This document shows, piece by piece, positions 37,084 through 46,689 of a stretch of 64,000 nucleotides of DNA. The stretch is from BJGO01 sp964640655 (lineage in GTDB: Bacteria > Bacteroidota > Bacteroidia > Chitinophagales > UBA10324). The stretch is from positions 1 to 64,000 of the forward strand of contig CAZXFT010000012.1 in NCBI GenBank assembly GCA_964640655.1, read 5' to 3'. Positions within the stretch are counted from its first letter, which is position 1. Every line of letters begins with the position of its first letter. The position numbers and the translations under genes are program-made. The notes below the pieces were generated by a model. It searched no databases. It was given only the letters and a program-made list of their open reading frames with translations, and was not told the DNA's origin.

Positions 37084-38248
37084 AGTGGCTATGATTGAGC
37101 CTGTGGGAGGACACCGTGGCAACGAACTTTTTTTATACAACCTATGTAACGGATTACAACAAGCTCACTACAACACAACGCTTTACACCTGCAACGAAAC
37201 CAATTTCGATGCTTTTCATCAACCTTTGTTTGAGGTTAAGAAATACTATAAAGATATTTATGGCAGTGCTCCGGCACTTTGGCGTGGGGTTCGGTATGCG
37301 CGGGGTGCATTTCAAACCGCAAAAGATTGTGCACGGCAACAAACCGATCTGGCACATATGCACATCTATCACTTTGCCAATCGCGAATATGTAAATCAAT
37401 ATCTTTTGCATAAGCATAATATTAAAACTGTGCTCACCATTCATGATGTGGAGGATTTTGTTAAGTATGGCGGCAAACATTCATTAAATAAATATCGTCG
37501 ATTTGAAAAATATAATCCGCACAACATAGTATTATCTGGCTACGCTAAAGACAAATTACTCCACTACTTTCCCAATACTCCCCAAGAAAACATTCACATA
37601 ATTCCTGTTACCGACAAAGACACCTTATACTTTAATCCCCATCGCACCAAAGCTGAAGCTCGTCGTGCACTGGGTCTGCAGCAGGATGATTTTATTGTGA
37701 TGTTTTTTGGTCAGATAAAAAAAGTTAAAGGGCTAGACCTTTTGATAGATGCATTTGCACAAACACTGAAAGGCAAAGAAGATGCACGTTTATTGATAGC
37801 CGGTATTCCTTGGAAAGTAGGCTTCGATACTTTTGAAAAGCAAATTCATCAACATCAAATTGAAGAACAATGTGTTCTTCGCCTGGAGTATCACCCTAAC
37901 GAGATAAAACCTGACTACTTTTCTGCTGCCGATATAGTGGTGTTACCCTATCGCGAAATTTTTGCCAGCGGTGTTTTAGTGAATGCGCTGCACTATGGTG
38001 CCGCCATCATCTGTTCCAATTTGCCCTTCTTTAAAGAATATGTACAACACGAGCGCGATTGCCTGATGTTTGAAAATGAAAATGCCGCATCTTTAGCTGA
38101 GCAGCTTTCAATCGTTTATACGCATCGTAATAAAATATCACAACTCAAAACCGCTGCCCGATACACCGCAGACACCACGTTCAACATCGAACGCATTGTG
38201 CGACAAACCATAGCGGTCTATGAGCAGGTGCTACAAGCTAACCAATAG
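37070..38248 (+). CDS. Glycosyltransferase, GT4-like (GT-B fold)
   Basis: 392 residues. An N-terminal Gly-His motif (EPVGGHRGNELF) and LTIHDVEDF form the acceptor domain. The donor domain has FFGQIKKVKGLDLLIDAF (about 220), DIVVLPYREIFASGVLVNAL and a final helix. The classic E-x7-E is replaced by EIFASGVLVNA, as in several GT4 subgroups that recognise the donor through YRE...SGVL. It is the last gene of the sulfated-polysaccharide cluster. Confidence 0.85.
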   Translation: MKPRKVAMIEPVGGHRGNELFLYNLCNGLQQAHYNTTLYTCNETNFDAFHQPLFEVKKYYKDIYGSAPALWRGVRYARGAFQTAKDCARQQTDLAHMHIYHFANREYVNQYLLHKHNIKTVLTIHDVEDFVKYGGKHSLNKYRRFEKYNPHNIVLSGYAKDKLLHYFPNTPQENIHIIPVTDKDTLYFNPHRTKAEARRALGLQQDDFIVMFFGQIKKVKGLDLLIDAFAQTLKGKEDARLLIAGIPWKVGFDTFEKQIHQHQIEEQCVLRLEYHPNEIKPDYFSAADIVVLPYREIFASGVLVNALHYGAAIICSNLPFFKEYVQHERDCLMFENENAASLAEQLSIVYTHRNKISQLKTAARYTADTTFNIERIVRQTIAVYEQVLQANQ

Positions 38249-38302
38249 CATTCAGGCTTAATAAATAACTTCCTATTATTGTGTTCCTAAATTTTTCAAC
38301 TC

Positions 38303-39682
38303 ATGAAATCATATATCGAAACCCATAAAGACCGCTTCCTCAACGAATTGCTCGAATGGCTGCGCATGCCTTCAGTGAGCGCCGACCCTGCATTTAAAGA
38401 CGATGTGCTGCGAGCTGCAGCCTTTGCTGCCGACAAACTAAAAGCTGCCGGAGCTGATAACGTAGAGATTATTGCCACCCCGGGTTATCCTGTGGTGTAT
38501 GGTGAAAAAATTGTTGACGCCAAAAAACCAACCGTGTTAGTCTATGGTCATTACGATGTGCAACCCGCCGACCCTTATGAGCTTTGGGATTCGCCTCCTT
38601 TTGAACCCGTGATTAAAAAATCGGAGCGCCACCCCGATGGTGCCATATATGCTCGCGGCTCCTGCGATGATAAAGGTCAAGTCTATATGCACATCAAAGC
38701 ATTTGAAGTAATGATGCAGACCGGTAACCTCGATTGCAACATCAAGTTTATGATTGAAGGTGAAGAAGAAGTTGGCAGCAGCAATCTTAATCCATTCCTA
38801 GAAAAATATCGCGATAAACTGAAAGCCGATGTAGTATTGGTTTCCGACACATCTATGGTGTCTAACGATTGTCCCTCAATTACCGTGGGTCTGCGTGGCT
38901 TGTCTTACCTCGAAGTGGAAGTAACAGGCTCTAACCGTGACTTACACTCCGGAGTATATGGCGGTGCTGTTGCTAACCCCATCAACACTCTCGCAAAAAT
39001 GATTGCCTCCCTGAAAGATGCCAACAACCGTATCACAATTCCAGGATTTTATGATGCTGTAAGAGAGTTTAGCGCTGAGGAGCGTGCTGAGATGGCCAAA
39101 GTACCATTCAGTCTGGATGAGTATAAAAAAGAACTGGATATAGATGATATAGAAGGTGAAACCGGCTACACTACATTGGAGCGTTCCAGCATTCGTCCTA
39201 CACTCGATTGCAACGGCATCTGGGGTGGTTATATAGGCAAGGGTGCCAAAACTGTATTGCCTTCAAAGGCTTATGCAAAAATCAGTATGCGTTTAGTACC
39301 CAATCAACAATCGGATAAAATCACCGAGTTGTTCACCAAACATTTTGAAGGCATAGCACCTAAATCAGTACGTGTAAAAGTTACTCCCCACCATGGTGGC
39401 GAAGCAGCCCTTACTCCTACAAACAGCGTAGCTTATGCTGCGGCAAGCAAGGCCATGGAAACTACATTTGGTAAAAAACCTATTCCTACATACGAAGGTG
39501 GCAGCATACCCATAGTAGCCAGCTTCGAACGCATACTTGGTCTCAAAACCATACTGATGGGCTTTGGGCTCAACAGCGATGCGCTGCACTCACCTAACGA
39601 ACACTATGGCATATTTAACTATTTCAAAGGCATTGAAACCATACCTCACTTCTACAAGCATCTGGCGGAGATGAGTAAGTAA
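38303..39682 (+). CDS. M20-family metallopeptidase (dipeptidase)
   Basis: 459 residues. The first zinc His is in YGHYDVQPADP, the bridging Asp in GSCDDKGQ, and the catalytic and zinc-binding Glu pair in IEGEEEVGS. A dimerisation domain (about 205-365) includes RDLHSGVYGG. The final metal His is in LHSPNEHYGI. It is a cytosolic exopeptidase that splits dipeptides or small peptides. There is no signal peptide. It stands alone between the polysaccharide cluster and an outer-membrane-type protein. Confidence 0.92.
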   Translation: MKSYIETHKDRFLNELLEWLRMPSVSADPAFKDDVLRAAAFAADKLKAAGADNVEIIATPGYPVVYGEKIVDAKKPTVLVYGHYDVQPADPYELWDSPPFEPVIKKSERHPDGAIYARGSCDDKGQVYMHIKAFEVMMQTGNLDCNIKFMIEGEEEVGSSNLNPFLEKYRDKLKADVVLVSDTSMVSNDCPSITVGLRGLSYLEVEVTGSNRDLHSGVYGGAVANPINTLAKMIASLKDANNRITIPGFYDAVREFSAEERAEMAKVPFSLDEYKKELDIDDIEGETGYTTLERSSIRPTLDCNGIWGGYIGKGAKTVLPSKAYAKISMRLVPNQQSDKITELFTKHFEGIAPKSVRVKVTPHHGGEAALTPTNSVAYAAASKAMETTFGKKPIPTYEGGSIPIVASFERILGLKTILMGFGLNSDALHSPNEHYGIFNYFKGIETIPHFYKHLAEMSK

Positions 39683-39770
39683 TGATAATGTCTTCAGAAA
39701 ACAAAAAAAATTAGGCCGAATAAATACTTTCTCCTTCTCAAAATCAATAGTTGCACTCATTCCTTCAAAA

Positions 39771-40709
39771 ATGAAAAAAATAATCACCTGCATCACTTTA
39801 GTACTCTTAAGCATCGTGTCTTATGCGCAAGTAGATACCACTAATAACAAAACCAACGCCACTACCGAATACTACGATATAGTGGCTGTTTATCGCGAGC
39901 ATATCGATGGTCGTGGCAGACGTATTCAATACACCACTGAATTAAAAGGTGAGATATTGAATTACGATGCCAATTCGGGTGTCATTACATTTAAAGCCTT
40001 GGATGATAAAATGTACTCTCTAAAAAGTGGCGAGTACAAATACTTTCAGTACAATAAAGAATTTTCCATTAAAAATAAAGAAAGCAAAAAAGTAGTGCTT
40101 CGCCAGCGCAAGGAAACCCAGTTTCAATTATCTGCTGGACTGCGCTTAACCGCGCTCGATCTGCGCGACAATTTCGTTGCCGACGATTATTACGTATGGT
40201 CGCAGGAAAGCAACTCCGATGTACCCATAGCCTTTTACTTTGGCGGCGGTAAATATTTTGGCCGAAAACATTTTGCCGGCTTAGGCGGAGAACTTGCCTT
40301 GTCTTCCTATGGCAAAAATTATATCAACGCCGGCTTACGCTATGTATATCAATATGATGCTTATAAACGCAACACCGCTTTTTACCTGCCTGTAGAGTTA
40401 AACTACTTCAGTGCTCAGTACAATCAGAACTATGATGTTGCCGACACACTAATCACATACTATCCAGGTGGGGGCTATTCCATAGAATATCCAAGCCAAA
40501 AAAACATTGATCAACTCATGACTGCCGTATCATTTTCATTCGGGCAGGGAATCTCATTTATCTTAAACGATAAACACTCCATTTCTATAGAGATGTCATT
40601 AATCAAACTGTTTCCACTAAGCACTAGCTTCCCGAATCCGCCTACACGCATACCAAATGTAAGAATGGAAGGTATGGGTTTACGCTTTGGTTTTATTTAT
40701 AATTTGTAG
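39771..40709 (+). CDS. Secreted or outer-membrane beta-barrel-like protein
   Basis: 312 residues with signal peptide MKKIITCITLVLLSIVSYAQ. A small periplasmic-type beta domain (about 30-115) is followed by alternating amphipathic strands rich in Tyr, Phe and Gly (FGGGKYFGRKHFAGLGGELALSS) and an aromatic C-terminus (LRFGFIYNL), the pattern of outer-membrane barrels. No family name is certain. It converges with the PBP gene, the stops being 24 bp apart. Confidence 0.7.
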   Translation: MKKIITCITLVLLSIVSYAQVDTTNNKTNATTEYYDIVAVYREHIDGRGRRIQYTTELKGEILNYDANSGVITFKALDDKMYSLKSGEYKYFQYNKEFSIKNKESKKVVLRQRKETQFQLSAGLRLTALDLRDNFVADDYYVWSQESNSDVPIAFYFGGGKYFGRKHFAGLGGELALSSYGKNYINAGLRYVYQYDAYKRNTAFYLPVELNYFSAQYNQNYDVADTLITYYPGGGYSIEYPSQKNIDQLMTAVSFSFGQGISFILNDKHSISIEMSLIKLFPLSTSFPNPPTRIPNVRMEGMGLRFGFIYNL

Positions 40710-40719
40710 TAGTGGGATC

Positions 40720-40745
40720 GGGGAGTACGTCGACTACTCCTCCCC
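40720..40745. terminator. GC-rich hairpin between convergent stops
   Basis: GGAGTA (40722-40727) pairs with TACTCC (40735-40740) around CGTCGAC, extended by GG/CC with one bulged T. It overlaps the PBP stop region and has no clear T-tract on either strand, so termination is only possible. Confidence 0.35.
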
Positions 40746-42950
40746 AAATATCAAATTATTCGTAGTGCCGCCTTTATTATATTTATCGCAATCTGTCTCA
40801 ATATTCATTTCCAAAGGCCTCTGGAAACTACTTTCGGCATTAATGCCTAAACTCTTATCCGCGTAAACACTTTGCAGAAAATAAGCCCATATAGGCAAAG
40901 CCATTGAAGCACCCTGACCAAACTGCATCGAACGGAAACGGATAATGCGGTCTTCTCCACCAACCCAACATCCTCCGCACAACTGCGGTGTAATACCCAT
41001 AAACCAGCCGTCAGTATTACTTTGTGTGGTTCCGGTTTTGCCGCCTAATTCTCCCTTTATATTATACTTGAATCGCATTCGGCGAGCGGTACCAAAGTCA
41101 ACCACATTCTGTAGCATACGGCACATAATATAGGCCACCTGATCATTGATTACTTCTACCTGTTTTGACTGAAACTCCTGTATCAGAGAACCCTGATTAT
41201 CGGTGATACGCATGATATACTGCGGTTTGGTATATACTCCGTGATTGACAAAAGTGCTGTAGGCTCCTGTCATTTCATATACACTGATGTCGGGTGTGCC
41301 CAGGCAAATGGAAGGATAAGGTTCCATATTACTCGTAATGCCCATACGTCGCGAAATATCTATCATAGGCTTTGGACCTAACTGCTTCATCAGATATGCA
41401 CTAATAGTGTTTACCGAGCCGGCAAGCCCCTGAAAGAGCGTAAGCATACCACCGTATTTATTATCAGAATTATCCGGTGCCCAGTTGTTAAAGTTTTCAA
41501 AAACAACTTTTTGATTGGCAACAGTATAACAAGGCGAGTATCCGTTTTCTATGGCCAGTGTATAGAGTATAGGTTTAATAGTAGAACCCACCTGTCGCTT
41601 AGCCTTAACATTAACGTGGTCATACTGGAAGTACCGATGATTGATACCACCAACCCAGGCCAGCACATTGCCACTATGTGGATCCATAACCATAAAGCCG
41701 GTGTGCAGAAACATCTTGTAATATTTGATAGAATCCCACGGCGACATAATGGTATCCAAATCTCCTTTATATGAATACACTGTCATATTAATAGGTGTTT
41801 GAAAAACTTTTTTTATCGAGTCAGCAGAAACACCGCGCTTTTTCAATTTAATGTATCGGTCGCATTGCTTCATAGCGTTGGTAATGAAGTCATCGTTATC
41901 ACCCCAGGGTCTTTTGGTTTTATAGCTTTTAAAGAATTGCCCCTGAAGTTCGTGCATATGTTTGTTAACCGCTTGTTCGGCATAACGCTGCATTTTGAAG
42001 TTGATACTGGTATAAACTTTTAAGCCATCCGTATAAAGGTTATAGTTGCTTCCGTCAGACTTGGTGTTTTCCTTACACCACTTCAAAAGTTCCTGTCGTA
42101 AAAACTCTCTGAAATAAGTGGCATTACCTTCGTTATGATCAGGGCTAACAAAATTGAGTCGTATAGGAATGTTTTTAATCGAGTCGGCAACAGTAGGGGT
42201 TAAAAAATTGTACTTAGACATTTGATCCAATACAGTGTTACGTCTCGAAAGCGAGAGTCCGGGATTACGACGCGGATTGTACAGTGTGCTTCCTTTAAGC
42301 ATACCTATCAGCACAGCAGCTTCTTCCACTTTTAATGAGTCAGGAATTTTATTGAAATAGGTGCGCGCCGCTGATTTGATACCATATGAGTTTTCGCTGA
42401 ACTCAACCGTATTCAGATACAGATTGATGATTTCATCTTTGGTATATCGGCGTTCCAACTTCACAGAGGTAATCCACTCCTTAAGTTTCGCAGTGAGAAT
42501 GGTGGAGAGAGTGCGCTCTTTGGGTCTCGGAAAAAGATTTTTTGCCAACTGTTGAGTTATGGTACTGGCTCCTTCCTTATCTCCCATCAAAGTGGCCACT
42601 ATGGCTCTTAGGGTTCCCCAATAATCTATGCCGCTATGATCATAAAAACGAATGTCTTCGGTAGCCAATAAAGTGTTTTTGAGGAGCGGAGGTATCTCTT
42701 CAAACGAAGCAATGCTTCTGTTTTGGAAATAGTATTTACCCAATAATATGCCTTCGGCAGAATACACTTCGGTAGCTAGTTGGCTCCTAGGATTCTCTAA
42801 TTGCTCGAACGAAGGCATATCGCCAAAAAGGCCTGCAGCAGTTAATGCAAAAACACCCGTAACTGCAATCACAAACACCACAACCGTAATCCACAATCCA
42901 ACAATATAAAATCGATATCCTTTATAGCTTTTCCCTTTACCCTTTGCCAT
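40734..42950 (-). CDS. Bifunctional class A penicillin-binding protein (PBP1A-like)
   Basis: 738 residues. One N-terminal membrane anchor (about 10-38) is followed by the GT51 glycosyltransferase domain with catalytic Glu in LATEDIRFYDHSG and TITQQLAKNLFPR. The transpeptidase domain has the nucleophile Ser in GSTIKPILY, SVN in GSVNTIS and KTGTT. It polymerises and cross-links peptidoglycan outside the inner membrane. It lies 2 bp downstream of the PorW/SprE-like gene, so the two are probably co-transcribed. Confidence 0.95.
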   Translation of the reverse strand: MAKGKGKSYKGYRFYIVGLWITVVVFVIAVTGVFALTAAGLFGDMPSFEQLENPRSQLATEVYSAEGILLGKYYFQNRSIASFEEIPPLLKNTLLATEDIRFYDHSGIDYWGTLRAIVATLMGDKEGASTITQQLAKNLFPRPKERTLSTILTAKLKEWITSVKLERRYTKDEIINLYLNTVEFSENSYGIKSAARTYFNKIPDSLKVEEAAVLIGMLKGSTLYNPRRNPGLSLSRRNTVLDQMSKYNFLTPTVADSIKNIPIRLNFVSPDHNEGNATYFREFLRQELLKWCKENTKSDGSNYNLYTDGLKVYTSINFKMQRYAEQAVNKHMHELQGQFFKSYKTKRPWGDNDDFITNAMKQCDRYIKLKKRGVSADSIKKVFQTPINMTVYSYKGDLDTIMSPWDSIKYYKMFLHTGFMVMDPHSGNVLAWVGGINHRYFQYDHVNVKAKRQVGSTIKPILYTLAIENGYSPCYTVANQKVVFENFNNWAPDNSDNKYGGMLTLFQGLAGSVNTISAYLMKQLGPKPMIDISRRMGITSNMEPYPSICLGTPDISVYEMTGAYSTFVNHGVYTKPQYIMRITDNQGSLIQEFQSKQVEVINDQVAYIMCRMLQNVVDFGTARRMRFKYNIKGELGGKTGTTQSNTDGWFMGITPQLCGGCWVGGEDRIIRFRSMQFGQGASMALPIWAYFLQSVYADKSLGINAESSFQRPLEMNIETDCDKYNKGGTTNNLIFGEE

Positions 42951-42952
42951 AC

Positions 42953-45658
42953 TTATTTATAATTACTGTCAAAGAATGCCATGTATAAATCGAGGTTCTT
43001 TGTTTTAAAAAACGTACTGAAATTTTTATCGTCGATGATAAAAACGTGATATGTGGTTTCCACAGCATCAAACAATGTTTCTTTGGCCAGTATCTCGTTA
43101 TAATAGATCATAGCTTGCTGGCTACTCTTGAATTGTTTCACTAATACCATCTGCCTGGTTTCATCTAGAAGCATCGTATTTACTTTCAAATTTTCGGACG
43201 AACGGTTTTTGCTGTTGTGTTGTATCAATGAGTCGGCAATAGCTTTGTTACTACTTTTTATCTCATCAAACATCACCACTATGAACTGCGATGCGTTGGC
43301 TTTATATTCATAATCGCTTTTTGAAGGGGCATCGTTTACTTTCTTCACCGGTTCGTTCTTTGTCGTTTTTTCAAGCATAGCCAGTATCTCTTTAGCCTTT
43401 ACATTCTCCTCGCCACTAGGGTACTTTAATACAAACATGGTTAACTCGGTTTTCAATGAATCTTTGCCTTTGGTTTGAGCTATGGCAAAGGCACGTAGCA
43501 ATTCGAACTTGGGCATGAAAACCGATCTGTTAAAAACCTTCCTGGCGGAGTCTGCTGCAACAATCACTTTAGGATATTGACTTTGATTATACATGCGGTA
43601 AGTATAATTATAATACTTTTCGACAACGTCAACTTTATTGGTTTGTTCTATTTGTGAGTTAGGGTTAAGCAGATATTTAGTAAATGTATTATCCGGATAT
43701 TCAGAGGATAGTTTATTCTTGACAGCTTCGGCTTTTGCTGCGTCGGGTTTTCGATTATAGAGTATGTATAACTGATACAAAGCCTGGGGTTCAAAAGAGT
43801 TTTTAGGGTATCTGTCAATTAGTTTTTCGAAATACTCAATAGCTTTTTTATCATTCTGAAGATCTTCCTTAAATATTGTACCCGCAGCGTAGTATGCACC
43901 GGTAAGTCGTTGTAGGGACTTCTCCATCTTTTCAGGAGTAAGGGGTAGGCCTGCTTCTAAATCAGAAATAGTTAATTGCTTCTCTTCTTTCTTTTTGATT
44001 TGAGATGAATCGATATCTGAATTCATATCCGACATCTTGTTAGATCTGCGCCAATTGTCTTCAAGTTTTCTTGTACCCCAGTCCTTTAAGAATTCGTTAT
44101 AACCATTTGCCCGCTGAACAGGATTATAGAAATAAAAAGTTGAGCCTTGTTGTGATTGGTTTCCTGCACCGGTTTGTATTTTGTTGAGTTGATTTTTTTT
44201 CTGCTCTTCTAATTGTTTTTGTTTTTCAATCTGAATTAAAGCCTTTTGTAAAGCAGACTTACGCTGACTCTCACTCATGTTTGCCAGGGCTATCACGCTA
44301 TCTTCATCGTGAATTATGGTTAATTGCTTTACAAGATTAGAAAGAATAGAACTACGGCTTTGTATAGCATTCAAATCATCATAGGATTTGGAGATAAATT
44401 GTAAAGTACTGTCGTAGTATATTTTGGAAGGTTTGTATTGTTGTGCATTAAAAGTCAACTCTCCCATTTTCAAAAAGCTCAATCCTTTTTGGTGATTGTT
44501 ATTAACACTTGAGTTCACTGACAGTTGCAGGTAATCCATGGCTTTATCTTTATCGTTTTGCACAAGATAAACTTCTGCCATGGTATAGTAAATCTGGTCG
44601 AGGAACTCTTCGTATTTCGAGTCGCGCTCCATCTTTTCCAATATTTCCAGAACTTCCTTAACCTGAGTTTTTCCTTTCCCTGTAAAAGACTTAGCAATGT
44701 TAATTCGGGCATTGAAATCCATCTTGTAATCAGGATGCAAGGTGAGTACTTCTTTAAAAGACTTTATTGATTTGTCTGAGTTGCCAGTAATCTGATACAA
44801 TTGAGCTAGAATAAACACATAGCGGCGGCGCTGTGCTTTATTACTAGTCATAGCTATGGCGTGTATCAATGGTCTGATAGCTTCTTTATAGCGCTGCTGA
44901 TCAATCATCATTTGTGCATAGCTAGCTTCTAGCAAGGCACGATATTTAAAAGTGAAGTCATAATTTTTCTCCACCATTTTAATGATGGTTTCGGCTTCAT
45001 AATACTTTTTTATTTTGATGTAGCAGGTAACCAGCCACATTACAGCTTCATCTTTTACAGGTTGGTGTTTTAAAAAAGTTTGACTCAAAGAAGCTTTTGG
45101 TTTTAACCAAGGGAGTTTAACACCATCGTACTCCAACTTTTTACCTTTTTGGTTTCGCACGGTAACCTGCTTCTTATTCTTGGGAAGTCTGTATGAACCA
45201 ACGATATATTGAAAAGACTGCAAAGCACTTTCGTAATCTTTTTTTAGGTAGTATGCCTTGCCAATCATCAGGTTGCAATCGTCCACCCATTTACTCTTAG
45301 TATGAATTTTATTGGATACAGTCAGGCGTGAAATAATGGAGTCAATATCCGGAATGGAAGCTCCAGTGGCCAACTCATTTTTATCGATGGGGAGTAATTT
45401 GGAATAATCGTCCTGCAGAGAATTATTGATACCGCGCTGCCCGGCATTCATCTTACTGTTGGCATTATAATAGGCATTATACCGGTGCACCGTATTATGA
45501 AATATTCTGCCTATCAGACTATACCTTGATTGACTGTAAGTTTGAGTAGGCAGCAAAATAGTAGAGCTGATAACCGATAATAAAATAATAATGCCTGTAG
45601 CTCTTTGCTTCAATTTGTTATGGTTTTCTATATTACGCTCGCTTTTCGATGAAGACAT
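42953..45658 (-). CDS. porW: T9SS-associated TPR protein, PorW/SprE-like
   Basis: 901 residues. A hydrophobic N-terminal signal (about 23-43, ending TYSQ) shows no lipobox Cys. NTVHRYNAYYNANSKMNAG followed by DDYSKLLPI is the characteristic start of PorW/SprE proteins, needed for type IX secretion and gliding. A long TPR-rich region follows (KAYYLKKDYESALQSFQYIV and others), then a Gln/Lys-rich linker (about 470-550) and a C-terminal SPOR-like fold with FIVVMFDE and HVFIIDDKNFSTFF. Reference PorW is a lipoprotein; the lack of lipidation Cys here is a difference. Confidence 0.8.
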   Translation of the reverse strand: MSSSKSERNIENHNKLKQRATGIIILLSVISSTILLPTQTYSQSRYSLIGRIFHNTVHRYNAYYNANSKMNAGQRGINNSLQDDYSKLLPIDKNELATGASIPDIDSIISRLTVSNKIHTKSKWVDDCNLMIGKAYYLKKDYESALQSFQYIVGSYRLPKNKKQVTVRNQKGKKLEYDGVKLPWLKPKASLSQTFLKHQPVKDEAVMWLVTCYIKIKKYYEAETIIKMVEKNYDFTFKYRALLEASYAQMMIDQQRYKEAIRPLIHAIAMTSNKAQRRRYVFILAQLYQITGNSDKSIKSFKEVLTLHPDYKMDFNARINIAKSFTGKGKTQVKEVLEILEKMERDSKYEEFLDQIYYTMAEVYLVQNDKDKAMDYLQLSVNSSVNNNHQKGLSFLKMGELTFNAQQYKPSKIYYDSTLQFISKSYDDLNAIQSRSSILSNLVKQLTIIHDEDSVIALANMSESQRKSALQKALIQIEKQKQLEEQKKNQLNKIQTGAGNQSQQGSTFYFYNPVQRANGYNEFLKDWGTRKLEDNWRRSNKMSDMNSDIDSSQIKKKEEKQLTISDLEAGLPLTPEKMEKSLQRLTGAYYAAGTIFKEDLQNDKKAIEYFEKLIDRYPKNSFEPQALYQLYILYNRKPDAAKAEAVKNKLSSEYPDNTFTKYLLNPNSQIEQTNKVDVVEKYYNYTYRMYNQSQYPKVIVAADSARKVFNRSVFMPKFELLRAFAIAQTKGKDSLKTELTMFVLKYPSGEENVKAKEILAMLEKTTKNEPVKKVNDAPSKSDYEYKANASQFIVVMFDEIKSSNKAIADSLIQHNSKNRSSENLKVNTMLLDETRQMVLVKQFKSSQQAMIYYNEILAKETLFDAVETTYHVFIIDDKNFSTFFKTKNLDLYMAFFDSNYK

Positions 45659-45712
45659 GTAAGTTTTGACGGCAAAAAGTCATACCCCGTTAGAATTCAT
45701 CCTGCTTAACGA

Positions 45713-45746
45713 CAAAAGTATTTTAAAATTTCATTTTACTTCCCAA
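45713..45746 (-). promoter_or_regulatory. Bacteroidota-type promoter of the porW-PBP unit
   Basis: On the minus strand TTG (45746-45744), a 23-base spacer and TACTTTTG (45720-45713). This fits the upper spacing limit. The start codon lies 54 bp downstream. Confidence 0.55.
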
Positions 45747-45772
45747 AGGAATCAACACCGTAATATTGTATA

Positions 45773-46672
45773 ATGGACGATTCGGCTAAAGAGAATACAG
45801 GCTGGCTAAAACGACTCACTAACAAGTACCGATTGGTGATTTTGAACGACGAATCATTTGAAGAAGTCAGTTCGTTTCGGCTCTCCCGTTTTAATGTTTA
45901 CATTTTTCTCAGCACCATCTTTATTCTACTCATATTTCTGATTACGTCAGTTTTGGTCTTTACCCCATTAAAAGAATATATACCCGGTTACACCGGTAGT
46001 GATTACCGCAACGATATAGTGGCTTTGCAACTTAGAGCAGATTCTTTGGAGAATGAATCAAAAGCTACCGATTTGTATTTGAACAATTTGTTGCAGATAG
46101 TGCATGGAAATGCTCCGGTTATCAAAATTGATACTCCGGTAATTGATTTAAACACCGCAAAAAAAAATTATGACACCATCAACCTTAAATCAGTTTCAGG
46201 TAATGAGAAAAAGCTACGTGGACAAATGGAGAGCGAAAGCAGCTACAGTCTCGGGCTTAACTTATCTCTGAATAATGCTCCCGGGCAAACCAACCTGAGG
46301 AGCTATTACTTTTTTCCACCTATTAAAGGATATGTAACCGACGAATTTGATCCCAAAAGAGACCACTACGGAGTTGATGTGGTAGCACCTGAAAACGAGG
46401 CCATTAAAGCCTGTATGGACGGCGTGGTCTTGTTCTCGGCCTGGACCAGTGAAACAGGTTATGTCATAGCCTTGCAGCACCGTAATAATTTAATATCTTT
46501 GTACAAGCATAATTCGGTATTACTCAAGAAGGAAGGCAGTTATGTGCATGCAGGAGACGTGATAGCCATTATTGGGAATACCGGAGAGCATTCAACGGGG
46601 CCTCACTTGCACTTTGAGATATGGTACAACGGCATCCCGCTGAACCCAAAGGATTACATAGTTTTCAAATAA
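45773..46672 (+). CDS. M23 (LytM) metallopeptidase with membrane anchor
   Basis: 299 residues. One membrane segment (about 38-62) is followed by a coiled coil and linker (to about 170) and a C-terminal LytM domain. Zinc ligands are the His and Asp in RDHYGVDVV and the second His of GPHLHFE; YKHNS supplies the further active-site His. All are present, so it is probably an active peptidoglycan endopeptidase facing the periplasm. It is followed 17 bp later by a bactofilin, a pairing known from cell-shape modules in other bacteria. Confidence 0.9.
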   Translation: MDDSAKENTGWLKRLTNKYRLVILNDESFEEVSSFRLSRFNVYIFLSTIFILLIFLITSVLVFTPLKEYIPGYTGSDYRNDIVALQLRADSLENESKATDLYLNNLLQIVHGNAPVIKIDTPVIDLNTAKKNYDTINLKSVSGNEKKLRGQMESESSYSLGLNLSLNNAPGQTNLRSYYFFPPIKGYVTDEFDPKRDHYGVDVVAPENEAIKACMDGVVLFSAWTSETGYVIALQHRNNLISLYKHNSVLLKKEGSYVHAGDVIAIIGNTGEHSTGPHLHFEIWYNGIPLNPKDYIVFK

Positions 46673-46689
46673 AGTAGTGATTCATTAAA

